Assembly: GCA_017420455.1 (NCBI GenBank)
Contig: JAFOJB010000270.1
Span: forward strand, 1 to 22,652
Reading direction: 5' to 3'
From: Blautia sp.
GTDB lineage: Bacteria; Bacillota; Clostridia; Lachnospirales; Lachnospiraceae
Length of the DNA stretch: 22,652 nucleotides
Both the position numbers and the translations under genes were made by a program. Under the pieces are notes generated by a model. That model saw only the letters and a list, made by a program, of their open reading frames with translations. It searched no databases and was not told the origin of the DNA. Positions 7,558-15,083 of the stretch are shown here, piece after piece. Within the stretch, counting starts at the first letter, position 1; each line of letters starts with the position of its first letter.

Positions 7558-8895
7558 ATGAAGATAATAAAAGCAAGAATCGTTCCGCTTCAGTTTAAGG
7601 AAACCAATGAAAGAGAGCGGGGAGAATATGCGCAGCAGCTGGAAAAAATCCGGGAATACTATTCTGAAGAAGCGGATATCCTGGATACGGTGACGGCAGG
7701 TGAAGATATTCCGGCCTGTGACGCAGTGGTATTTCCTCAGCTGATCGGAGCGGCCTACCATTACATGGATATACTGGAAAAATATCAGAAACCCGTTGTC
7801 GTCATCACCTCTCAGTTCGGAACCGTTGATATGTGGGACTGGGAATTGATCGCCTATATGCGAAGCCATGGACTGAATGTCTTTTCTCCTTACAACGTGG
7901 CATTGGGAAAAGTCATCCTTCGCGCCATCGGAACCCGGAACTGTCTGAAGGGAGCAAAATTCCTGATGTTCCAGGATGACCCGGGGGAAGGGATGCAGGC
8001 TTACATCTTCAAGAGATTTTACTGGTGGGAGAAGGAATGCACAGAACAGATCGAGAAAGCATTCGGCGCCAGAATGATCTACCGAAGCTGGAAGGAGGTC
8101 AATGAAAAGGCCGCAGAGATCGATCCGGACACAGCCATGGCAGAATTTGCACAGTGGAATGTGTCCTGCGAAAATATCAGCGATGCGCAGAAGATTCTTG
8201 CAGGGCAGCTGTATCTGGCCATCTGTGGGACGATCGAAGAACTGGGCGGCGTAGATGGAATCGGAGCGAATTGTCTTAATGAATCCATGTACAGCAAAAC
8301 AACTCCTTGTCTCATCTGGAATATGCTGTTTGAAAAGTATGGGATTATCTGGTGCTGCGAGGGAGATACCCTCACGCTGATCAGCACCTACGTTCTGTAT
8401 CACTCCCTGAAAGCCCCGATCATGATGACCAATATTTACCCGTTCCTGGTCGGAAAGGCGGCCATTCATCACGAGAAAATGAAGGAATTTCCTGTGGTGG
8501 ACGAGCCGGAAAACCATGCGCTGGGAGTCCACTGCGGTTATGCCGGATTCGCGCCCAGAGGCTTTTGCCGGAACTGGAAAATGGTTCCGAAGGTTCTGGA
8601 AATTGTAAACGAGAACGCATATATGATCAATTGCGAACTCCCGGCGGGGGATATGGTACTTGCCAAGATCAATCCCTCTTTTGATCAGATCACGGTGATT
8701 CCCGGAGAGATTGAAAAGTATGTACAGTTTCCGGGAACAGACGCGAGAAACGCCTCTCTCCTTCATTACAGAAACGGAGAAAAGGTTATGGAAGAGCTTC
8801 CCAGCCATCATCAGATGATCATATCCGGAAAACAGAAAGCTGCCATCGGACAGATCGCAAAAGTGTTTGGATGGAAGCTGCAGGTGATCGAATAA
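7558..8895 (+). CDS. L-fucose/L-arabinose isomerase-fold protein
   Basis: This 445-residue protein resembles the FucI/AraA superfamily. The N-terminal half has a DAVVFPQLIG and VVVITSQFGTVDMWDWE segment typical of its Rossmann-like domain. The middle carries the metal-site acids in CLNES (Glu242) and CEGD (Glu268, Asp270). A later His-rich part has ENHALGVHCGYAG (His319, His325). The C-terminus ends in SHHQMIISGKQKAAIGQIAKVFGW, like the family tail. It is shorter than E. coli FucI (about 590 residues) and closer to the many uncharacterised 'fucose isomerase-like' proteins of Firmicutes. It likely interconverts an aldose and ketose using Mn(II). It sits directly after the kinase, with GGAGG upstream of ATG 7558. 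Substrate is unknown. Confidence 0.75.
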   Translation: MKIIKARIVPLQFKETNERERGEYAQQLEKIREYYSEEADILDTVTAGEDIPACDAVVFPQLIGAAYHYMDILEKYQKPVVVITSQFGTVDMWDWELIAYMRSHGLNVFSPYNVALGKVILRAIGTRNCLKGAKFLMFQDDPGEGMQAYIFKRFYWWEKECTEQIEKAFGARMIYRSWKEVNEKAAEIDPDTAMAEFAQWNVSCENISDAQKILAGQLYLAICGTIEELGGVDGIGANCLNESMYSKTTPCLIWNMLFEKYGIIWCCEGDTLTLISTYVLYHSLKAPIMMTNIYPFLVGKAAIHHEKMKEFPVVDEPENHALGVHCGYAGFAPRGFCRNWKMVPKVLEIVNENAYMINCELPAGDMVLAKINPSFDQITVIPGEIEKYVQFPGTDARNASLLHYRNGEKVMEELPSHHQMIISGKQKAAIGQIAKVFGWKLQVIE

Positions 8896-8948
8896 CATCG
8901 ACAGGTATCTGTTTCATGTGGTTATGACATAATAAGAGGAGGTTTCAC

Positions 8949-9416
8949 ATGGCTGATGTTTATGAAAGATTGAAGGAGCTGGGCGTCACTCTGCCCAAGC
9001 CCCCCGGGAAAGCCGGACTTTATAAGAGAGCGCAGGAATTTGGGGATCATCTCGTATACCTGAGCGGCTGCGGCGTGGATATCGGAGACGGCAGGCTGTA
9101 TATCGGGCGTGTGGGAGCAGACCTGACTCTGGAGGAGGGACAGGCGGCAGCACGGAACTGTATGCTGAACCTGCTGGCGAACCTGGAGGAATTTCTCGGA
9201 GATCTGAACCGCATAAAGCGCTGCGTGAAGGTTCTGGGGTTTGTAAACAGTTCGCCGGATTTTTACGACCAGCCGAAAGTCATTAACGGCGGTTCACAGC
9301 TGCTGCTCGACCTTCTGGGCGAAGAGCGCGGCCTTCCCGCCAGAACGGCCATGGGCGTAAATGTCTGTCCCGGAAATATTGCGGTAGAGATTGAAATGCT
9401 GGTAGAATACAGATAG
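8949..9416 (+). CDS. RidA/YjgF/YER057c family protein
   Basis: This is a 155-residue Rid-family protein of the slightly longer type. It contains LVYLSGCGVDIGDGRLYIGRVG, the conserved FVNSSPDFYDQPKV block (98-111), GGSQLLLDLLGE and the C-terminal GLPARTAMGVNVCPGNIAVEIEM. The substrate-binding arginine is Arg132 and the conserved acid is Glu147. Archetypal RidA speeds hydrolysis of reactive enamines/imines made by PLP enzymes. The Arg needed for that deaminase activity is present. A PLP enzyme of the SelA/DgaE type is encoded at 16754, so RidA may clear its enamine product. It could also act on an imine from a dehydrogenase. The start is ATG 8949 with AGAGGAGG upstream. Confidence 0.9.
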   Translation: MADVYERLKELGVTLPKPPGKAGLYKRAQEFGDHLVYLSGCGVDIGDGRLYIGRVGADLTLEEGQAAARNCMLNLLANLEEFLGDLNRIKRCVKVLGFVNSSPDFYDQPKVINGGSQLLLDLLGEERGLPARTAMGVNVCPGNIAVEIEMLVEYR

Positions 9417-9426
9417 GGAGAAAAAC

Positions 9427-9444
9427 ATGGAAACAAAGTTTTAA
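9427..9444 (+). other. Five-codon mini-ORF in the RidA-AraC gap
   Basis: ATG-GAA-ACA-AAG-TTT-TAA (Met-Glu-Thr-Lys-Phe) has AGGGAG six bases upstream, overlapping the RidA stop codon. It ends 16 bp before the AraC-type start codon. It may be a short leader that couples or tunes AraC translation, or a chance occurrence. Confidence 0.25.
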
Positions 9445-9460
9445 GAAACGGAGATGTTCT

Positions 9461-10366
9461 ATGGAAAAGCAGGTTCTGAAGGTGAATCTGGAAAAAGGCG
9501 ATAATCAGGATATCTATATTGACAATGACGATGTGTATGTCAATCATACCGGAGACACAAAGAACACCATTCAGGGTTTTATTCATAATACCTGCGAGCT
9601 TTTGTTCGTAGAACAGGGGGCTGCGGAATATACAATCAACGGGACAAAATACGAGGTGAAGGAAAGGGATATTCTGATCATCAGTGCCATGGATATGCAC
9701 CTGTGCCGGATTACCAGAACTCCGTATATCCGTTATGGCGTCTATTATATGCCGAAATATCTCGAACGTCTTTCCATGATCAGAGATTATCTGGATGTAT
9801 ACACAACACCAAAACCGGAGGACTTTAAAAAGCTGCAGAACCTCCCTCCGGATGTCTTCGAGGAATTTTGTGATCTGATCCAGCGGATCTATCAGGAACA
9901 GGTCCATAAGAGCGATGACAACGAAGAAATGCGGGATGCTGTCGTCTGCGTCATGACCATTCTGTTGAAACGCCTTCTCAACTACAAAAAGGAAACGCGC
10001 CGGGAGGGAGACAGCTTCAGCCTCATGCTGAAGGTACGGGATTATATTGATGCGCACTATGCACAGGACTGCAGCCTGGAATACCTTTCTGAGGTGTTTT
10101 TTATACATCCTTCCACCATCAGCCGGAATTTTAAGAGTGCTTTCGATACCACGGTGGTGAATTATCTTTCGGCTATCCGGGTTTCCAGCGCGGTAAAACT
10201 GCTGGAGAACGATAACGCCAGCATAACGCAGATAGCCGGTGATGTGGGATACAACAATGTGAATACATTCATCCGCGCCTTCACAAAGGTGATGGGGATT
10301 TCTCCCCTGCAGTACCGGAAGAAAAAGAAAGATTATAATACACACTATCAGCTGCAGATGCATTAA
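9461..10366 (+). CDS. AraC-family transcriptional regulator with N-terminal cupin
   Basis: This is a 301-residue regulator. Residues about 40-110 form a cupin-type sensor (NTCELLFVEQGAAEYTINGT, then ERDILIISAMDMHLCRI). Residues about 195-292 form the double helix-turn-helix: the first around CSLEYLSEVFFIHPSTISRNFK and the second around SITQIAGDVGYNNVNTFIRAFTKVMGISPLQYR, which matches the AraC signature. Such proteins usually activate a sugar uptake or catabolic operon when their sugar is bound. It is the last gene of the aldolase operon and lies just ahead of the binding-protein gene, so it probably activates the transporter promoter in 10367-10502. Ribosome binding site ACGGAG precedes ATG 9461. 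Confidence 0.92.
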   Translation: MEKQVLKVNLEKGDNQDIYIDNDDVYVNHTGDTKNTIQGFIHNTCELLFVEQGAAEYTINGTKYEVKERDILIISAMDMHLCRITRTPYIRYGVYYMPKYLERLSMIRDYLDVYTTPKPEDFKKLQNLPPDVFEEFCDLIQRIYQEQVHKSDDNEEMRDAVVCVMTILLKRLLNYKKETRREGDSFSLMLKVRDYIDAHYAQDCSLEYLSEVFFIHPSTISRNFKSAFDTTVVNYLSAIRVSSAVKLLENDNASITQIAGDVGYNNVNTFIRAFTKVMGISPLQYRKKKKDYNTHYQLQMH

Positions 10367-10421
10367 CAGACATATGGGGTCAAAAAAAGTAGATTTCCAG
10401 TCAAGATATGAAGAGAAATTC

Positions 10422-10453
10422 CAGATGCTATCTGATACCATAAAATCATGGTA
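10422..10453 (+). promoter_or_regulatory. Inverted-repeat pair upstream of the first binding-protein gene
   Basis: The 136-bp gap holds a perfect small palindrome CAGAT-GCT-ATCTG (10422-10434). It is followed at once by TACCAT-6 bp-ATGGTA (10436-10453). They sit about 50-80 bp before the start codon and are candidate regulator sites. I could not find a convincing -35/-10 pair here, as expected if the promoter needs an activator. Confidence 0.3.
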
Positions 10454-10502
10454 AGAAAACTTACTGATGAGCGTAAACATTCAAAAAACGGAGGTATTTG
10501 GA

Positions 10503-11792
10503 ATGAACAGAAAAACGTTATCCCTGGTACTCACTGCAGCGATGCTTTCTTCTGCGGCAGCAGCCATCCCGGCAGCAGCAGAGGAAAACGTAACCGTATC
10601 TATCATGTGTGCGTACGCCAGCGAAGACCCTCATGGCCAGTATGTATATCAGTACGCGGAAGCCTTTAACGCGGCCAACCCCGGCATCACCGTAGAGATT
10701 CAGGCCATCAGCAGCAACGACATCTACGCGAAGCTTGCTTCCATGGCTACCTCTCCCGACGATCTTCCCACCCTGTTCTGGAGTTCTGTAGATATGGCTC
10801 CCAGCGAACTGGATATCGGCATTGTGGAAAGTCTGGATGAGTATCTGGATGAAGAGACCAAAGCTTCCTTCGCAAACGGCGTCCTGGAAGGTGCTTCCTT
10901 TGACGGAAAGATCGCGTTCTATCCTATCGATGTGCAGCCCAGCGCTGTGATCTACCGGAAAGATCGTTTTGACGAGGCCGGCCTCTCCGTTCCCACTACC
11001 TGGGAAGAGTTCCTGGAGTGCGCAAGAGCTCTTACGCTGGATTCCGATGGAGACGGTGAAATTGACCAGTGGGGCTTTTCCATGGTTGGTTCCAACAATT
11101 CCTCCGGCCAGAGCCGTTTTATGAGCTATCTGTGGAGCTGCGGCAATGATATCGTCCGGAATGAAGATGGCGAATGGGTATCCGAAATCGATAACGACAA
11201 GTTTCTTGCGGATTTCTCCTTCTGGACAGATCTGTATACCGTGGAAGGCGTAGTTCCCACCAGCATCACTGAGGTGGATTACGCGACAGCCGCCAACTAT
11301 TTTGCCATGGGTTATACCAGCATCATTCTTTCCGGTTCCAACGCCATCGGTGTTGCCTATAACAGTAATCCGGATCTGAAGGGCAGCCTTGGTTCCTTTG
11401 TTATCCCTGGCGATGCTCCCGGAACAATGCTGAACGCAGAAGGTTATGCACTTTGCACCTATGCTTCTGACGAAGAAAAGGCAGCTGCCGTTGAATTCCT
11501 GAAATTCTTCTCAAACAATGATCCTGAGCTTGGCTTATGGCAGGCTTCCGGAAAGATTCCTGCAACGATCGAAGGACAGAAGGCAGAGTACATTGTCGGT
11601 GACGACTACGCGGGATATCTTGGCACGATCGAGGCAGGCACTGTTCCTACCCTGAACTTCCCTGGCTTCGCAGCTCTGAAGACCGCTCTTGGCGACGCAT
11701 ATTCTGCAGTGTTTGCCGGCCAGTCCACAAACGAAGAGGCTGTCAAGGCCCTGGCAAAAGAAGTCGATTCCATGCTGGAAGATTACAACTGA
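10503..11792 (+). CDS. CUT1 ABC transporter sugar-binding protein (first system)
   Basis: This 429-residue extracytoplasmic family-1 solute-binding protein starts MNRKTLSLVLTAAML with a signal peptide ending near AIPAAAEE (about residue 26). The signal carries no cysteine, so there is no lipobox, unusual for a Gram-positive binding protein. The mature part has the usual AFNAANPGITVEI start, SVDMAPSELDIG, and an EF-hand-like calcium loop DSDGDGEID (180-188) seen in several maltose-type binding proteins. ATG 10503 follows ACGGAGG at good spacing; an in-frame ATG at 10467 lacks such a site. Codon use is strongly biased, which fits high expression. It heads the transport operon and is separated from its permeases by two hairpins. 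It binds an unknown sugar for the permeases at 11983 and 12872. Confidence 0.92.
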   Translation: MNRKTLSLVLTAAMLSSAAAAIPAAAEENVTVSIMCAYASEDPHGQYVYQYAEAFNAANPGITVEIQAISSNDIYAKLASMATSPDDLPTLFWSSVDMAPSELDIGIVESLDEYLDEETKASFANGVLEGASFDGKIAFYPIDVQPSAVIYRKDRFDEAGLSVPTTWEEFLECARALTLDSDGDGEIDQWGFSMVGSNNSSGQSRFMSYLWSCGNDIVRNEDGEWVSEIDNDKFLADFSFWTDLYTVEGVVPTSITEVDYATAANYFAMGYTSIILSGSNAIGVAYNSNPDLKGSLGSFVIPGDAPGTMLNAEGYALCTYASDEEKAAAVEFLKFFSNNDPELGLWQASGKIPATIEGQKAEYIVGDDYAGYLGTIEAGTVPTLNFPGFAALKTALGDAYSAVFAGQSTNEEAVKALAKEVDSMLEDYN

Positions 11793-11812
11793 TCTCTACA
11801 GCTCTGCTATAG

Positions 11813-11847
11813 CGTACCGGAACAGGATTTTATCCTGTTCCGGTACG
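11813..11847 (+). terminator. Perfect 16-bp stem-loop after the binding-protein gene
   Basis: CGTACCGGAACAGGAT and its exact reverse complement flank a 3-nt TTT loop. There is no T-tract after it, so it is more likely an mRNA 3'-end stabiliser that protects the binding-protein message than a terminator on its own. It lies 21 bp after the stop codon. Confidence 0.75.
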
Positions 11848-11854
11848 GGTGAAA

Positions 11855-11892
11855 AAAGCCATATCTGTGTCGGAAGAGATAGATATGGCTTT
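11855..11892 (+). terminator. Intrinsic terminator/attenuator between binding protein and permeases
   Basis: AAAGCCATATCT (11855-11866) pairs perfectly with AGATATGGCTTT (11881-11892) and is followed by a T-rich run (CTTTATAA). It stands second of two hairpins before the first permease gene. Partial read-through would keep the permeases much lower than the binding protein. Confidence 0.7.
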
Positions 11893-11982
11893 CTTTATAA
11901 AAGTCAGAAGAATTGCCGGAACCGGAGAATAATACACAGTCTTCCGGAGGACGGTACCCCGTGATCTGAAAGGAGCTTCTAC

Positions 11983-12879
11983 ATGTCTACAGACGCTGTT
12001 TCCATCGGAACAGGCAGGAAGAAAAATCATGATAACGCAGGATATGCTTTTGTCTCTCCTGCGGCCCTGGCCATGATCCTTCTTATCATTTATCCGATGG
12101 CCTATGGTTTTTATATCAGCTTTTTCAATACCAATCTTGTGAATAAGTGGAATTTTGTCGGTTTCAAATATTATCTGCAGGCTTTTACAGAGCCTGATTT
12201 CTATCAGTCTCTGATCCGTACCTTTATCTTTATGTTCTTTGTGGTAGCAGGACATTTCTTTCTGGGATTCCTGCTTTCAAACCTCCTGAATAAGAAATTT
12301 TTCGGAAGAACATTCTTCCGCGTTATTTTTACACTTCCCTGGCTGTTCCCGGAGACAGTAATCGCTCTTCTGTTTACATGGATCATGAACCCGATGTACG
12401 GCATTCTGAACGCGATATTAAAAAGCCTGGGGCTGATCAGTTCCAACATCGGCTGGCTGGGCAGCGGAACAAGAGCGTTTCCCGCCGTCATATTTGTCTG
12501 TATCTGGAAAGGATATCCGTTGGTCATGACGATGCTTCTTTCGGGTATGCAGAGCATCCCGGCAGATCTTTATGAAGCCGCGGAGCTGGATGGGGCGACA
12601 AAGTGGAAACAGTTTCTGCATGTGACCATTCCGGGACTTCGGCCGGTTCTGAATACCACGCTGATCCTGGACAGCGTCTGGTGGTTTAAACAGTACACAC
12701 TGGTCTACACCATGACAGGGGGAGGCCCCGGAAAGACTACGGACCTGATCTCCCTGAGTATCTATGGCACGGCTTTCAACGACTTCCGTTTCGGAAAAGC
12801 AGCTGCCTGGGGAATCATCGTATTTATTATCTGCTATCTGATCAGCAAGATTTATGGGGTGGTGTTGAAAGATGAGTAA
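11983..12879 (+). CDS. CUT1 ABC transporter permease, MalF-like (first system)
   Basis: This is a 298-residue inner-membrane permease with about six transmembrane segments. The N-terminal cytoplasmic tail is followed by a helix at ALAMILLIIYPMAYGFYISF. The EAA loop that contacts the ATPase is at about residues 197-217 (YEAAELDGATKWKQFLHVTIPG). The order and length match MalF/UgpA/LacF-type proteins of the CUT1 class. Ribosome binding site AAAGGAG precedes ATG 11983. The stop overlaps the next permease start by 8 bp, so the two are translationally coupled. No ATPase gene follows; the system likely borrows a shared MsmX/MsmK-type ATPase encoded elsewhere, common in Firmicutes. Confidence 0.95.
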   Translation: MSTDAVSIGTGRKKNHDNAGYAFVSPAALAMILLIIYPMAYGFYISFFNTNLVNKWNFVGFKYYLQAFTEPDFYQSLIRTFIFMFFVVAGHFFLGFLLSNLLNKKFFGRTFFRVIFTLPWLFPETVIALLFTWIMNPMYGILNAILKSLGLISSNIGWLGSGTRAFPAVIFVCIWKGYPLVMTMLLSGMQSIPADLYEAAELDGATKWKQFLHVTIPGLRPVLNTTLILDSVWWFKQYTLVYTMTGGGPGKTTDLISLSIYGTAFNDFRFGKAAAWGIIVFIICYLISKIYGVVLKDE

Positions 12880-13711
12880 AACACAGAAATCGACCTTGAT
12901 GGCCATATTTCGATACGTTATTCTGATCGGGCTGGGACTTCTTGTTGTGGTTCCGATCCTCTGGATGGTTTCTACCGCATTCAAAGGGGAAGCGCAGACA
13001 TATTCCCCCACCCCGGTCTGGATCCCGGATCCCGTTTCCATGGATTCTTTCAGAAAGTTCTTTGGGATATACAATTTTGGCCGGATGACCGTCAACAGTT
13101 TTGTAACCTGTCTGGGTTCCATGATCATCTGTGTCGCCTTCTCCTGTCTGGCAGCCTATGGCGTGACAAGATTCAAATTCAAGGGGAAGAAACAGTTTAT
13201 GAATTTTCTTCTCATGACACAGATGTTTCCCAGCGTCATGCTGGTCGTACCTTTCTATGCGGTGCTCACAAAGGTACGTCTGACCAATAACCTGCTGGGG
13301 CTTATCATAGTGTATGCGGCGACGAATGTGGCTTTCAGCACCTGGATGATGACTTCCTATTTCAGGACGATCCCGGTGGACCTGGACGAGGCAGCACGTA
13401 TAGACGGTGCAACCAATTTCCAGATTTTCTGGAAGGTGGTGCTGCCGCTCACGATTCCTGGTATTGCCGCCGTAGCGATCTATGTGCTGCTGAATGGGTG
13501 GAATGAATATATGTATTCCTCCGTTCTGATCAATAAGGATGCCTACAAAACACTGACCGTAGGCATCGTAGCACTGAATTCCCAGAATCAGGTACACTGG
13601 AATGATATGATGGCGGCATCTTCGGTTTCCTGTCTGCCATTGATCATCCTGTTCCTTTTCGGCCAGAAATATTTCATTGCCGGTATGACCGGCGGCGCCG
13701 TGAAAAACTGA
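12872..13711 (+). CDS. CUT1 ABC transporter permease, MalG-like (first system)
   Basis: This is a 279-residue partner permease with about six transmembrane segments, beginning YVILIGLGLLVVVPILWM. Its EAA loop lies at about residues 171-192 (LDEAARIDGATNFQIFWKVVLPLTIPG). The C-terminus FIAGMTGGAVKN is the typical MalG/AraQ ending. It starts inside the last codons of the MalF-like gene. Together with the binding protein at 10503 it forms a sugar or oligosaccharide importer. Similar genes at 19510 and 20419 are clearly diverged from this pair in sequence, so they do not look like a recent duplication. Confidence 0.95.
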   Translation: MSKTQKSTLMAIFRYVILIGLGLLVVVPILWMVSTAFKGEAQTYSPTPVWIPDPVSMDSFRKFFGIYNFGRMTVNSFVTCLGSMIICVAFSCLAAYGVTRFKFKGKKQFMNFLLMTQMFPSVMLVVPFYAVLTKVRLTNNLLGLIIVYAATNVAFSTWMMTSYFRTIPVDLDEAARIDGATNFQIFWKVVLPLTIPGIAAVAIYVLLNGWNEYMYSSVLINKDAYKTLTVGIVALNSQNQVHWNDMMAASSVSCLPLIILFLFGQKYFIAGMTGGAVKN

Positions 13712-13849
13712 CATTCTTACAGCGCCGGCTGACGGCAGCGGTCAGATTTGCATCTGGGCCGACGAAAATTCGGAAGGTATCTGCTTTCAGTGCCTTCCCA
13801 CATTCGACTGGAAAATACTATATTACGAGGGTTTTGGAGGAAACATAAG
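13712..13849 (+). other. 138-bp gap between permease and RspA-like gene
   Basis: This stretch holds a modest hairpin, GGAAGGTA (13772-13779) with TGCCTTCC (13791-13798) and an 11-nt loop, with no T-tract behind it. GGAGG at 13836-13840 serves the next gene. I saw no firm promoter here; TACTATATT near 13816 could be a -10 but has no good -35. Confidence 0.35.
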
Positions 13850-15064
13850 ATGAACGCAGTTCTGATCAGAGACGTGAAGGTAATTGTTACAGCGCCTCAC
13901 GGGATTAATCTTGTGGTTGTTAAGGTGGAGACCACAGAGCCGGAGATCTACGGGTACGGCTGCGCAACCTTCACCTGGAGATACAAAGCGGTGGTGACTG
14001 CCATAGAAGAATATCTGAAGCCTATGGTAATCGGCCGGAATGTACGCAATATCGAAGACATCTGGCAGACCATGAAGGGCAGCTCCTACTGGAGAAACGG
14101 GCCGATCCTGAATAATGCCATCTCCGGGATCGATGAAGCGCTCTGGGACATCAAAGGCCGCATGGCCGCTATGCCTGTCTATGATCTGCTGGGCGGAAAG
14201 TCACGGGAAGGTGTCGCAGTTTACAGGCACGCCGACGGACGTACCATAGAGGAGGTAGAGGAAAACATCCGGAAGTTCCGGGACGAAGGGTTCCGGTATA
14301 TCCGTGTACAGATGAACACATATGGCGGAAACTTTGACAAATCCTCCAATGCCATGTGGATGCCGGATAATCATCCGGATGGAAGCTACTTTAATCCCCG
14401 GCAATATATGCGTGATACGGTAAAACTGTTCGAGCGCGTCCGTACAGATTTCGGCCCGGAGCTTGAGCTGATGCATGATATCCACGAAAGACTGTCTCTG
14501 CCGGATGCTCTGCAGTTCGCGAAGGACATGGAGCCCTTCCGTCTGTTCTTCCTGGAGGATGCCCTGCCGCCTTCTCAGGGAGAATACTTCCGGGTGCTGC
14601 GGGAGCATACCACAACACCGCTGGCCATGGGAGAACTGTTTGTGAATAACAACGAATGGAAACTGCTGGTACAGAATCAGTGGATCGATTTTATCCGTAC
14701 ACACCTGAGTTTTGTAGGCGGTCTTACCCCCGCCAGAAAAATGGCGACGTTTGCGGAAATCTGCGGAATACGCACCGCGTGGCACGGCCCTGGCGATCTT
14801 ACTCCCCTCGGGATGGCGGCGCAGATCCACCTGGATACCGTATGCCATAATTTCGGAATTCAGGAGTTCCAGGGATTCAACGAAGCAGAGGAAGAAGTCT
14901 TTAACGGCGCGCCGGTCATCCGGGATGGATATGCCTACGTGAATGACAGACCCGGTTTCGGGATCGAGGTGGATGAAACGGCTGCAGCCAAATATCCTCC
15001 GGTGGAGATGGATTTCAGCTGGCTTTATCCAAGACTGCAGGACGGAACAGCCGCCAGACCGTAA
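13850..15064 (+). CDS. Enolase-superfamily ManD/RspA-type sugar-acid dehydratase-like protein
   Basis: This 404-residue protein matches the RspA/ManD group across its length. Conserved blocks are GRNVRNIEDIWQ, YWRNGPILNNAISGIDEALWDIKGR and YDLLGGKSREGV. The metal ligands are Asp210 (HDIH), Glu236 (LEDALPP) and Glu262 (GELF), with His212 and His312 (WHGPGDLTP) and Glu339 in the last barrel strand. Some members dehydrate D-mannonate or D-gluconate to 2-keto-3-deoxy-gluconate; others have no known activity. Here the loop between the conserved Arg (152) and Tyr (158) is about six residues shorter than in E. coli RspA, and the following segment differs, so mannonate dehydration should not be assumed. 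The start ATG 13850 follows TTGGAGG; an earlier ATG (13748) gives an unrelated basic extension. Confidence 0.85.
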   Translation: MNAVLIRDVKVIVTAPHGINLVVVKVETTEPEIYGYGCATFTWRYKAVVTAIEEYLKPMVIGRNVRNIEDIWQTMKGSSYWRNGPILNNAISGIDEALWDIKGRMAAMPVYDLLGGKSREGVAVYRHADGRTIEEVEENIRKFRDEGFRYIRVQMNTYGGNFDKSSNAMWMPDNHPDGSYFNPRQYMRDTVKLFERVRTDFGPELELMHDIHERLSLPDALQFAKDMEPFRLFFLEDALPPSQGEYFRVLREHTTTPLAMGELFVNNNEWKLLVQNQWIDFIRTHLSFVGGLTPARKMATFAEICGIRTAWHGPGDLTPLGMAAQIHLDTVCHNFGIQEFQGFNEAEEEVFNGAPVIRDGYAYVNDRPGFGIEVDETAAAKYPPVEMDFSWLYPRLQDGTAARP

Positions 15065-15083
15065 TGCTGATCGGAGACAGTAT

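Noticed and set aside
6979..8898. 639-codon open frame on the minus strand
   Set aside because: It is antisense to the well-supported kinase and isomerase genes and has no recognisable domain or ribosome binding site. It arises from codon bias that avoids stop codons in the opposite strand.
10367..10502. Catabolite-repression (cre) site
   Set aside because: TGATGAGCGTAAACA has some likeness but misaligns with the central CG and flanks of the consensus.
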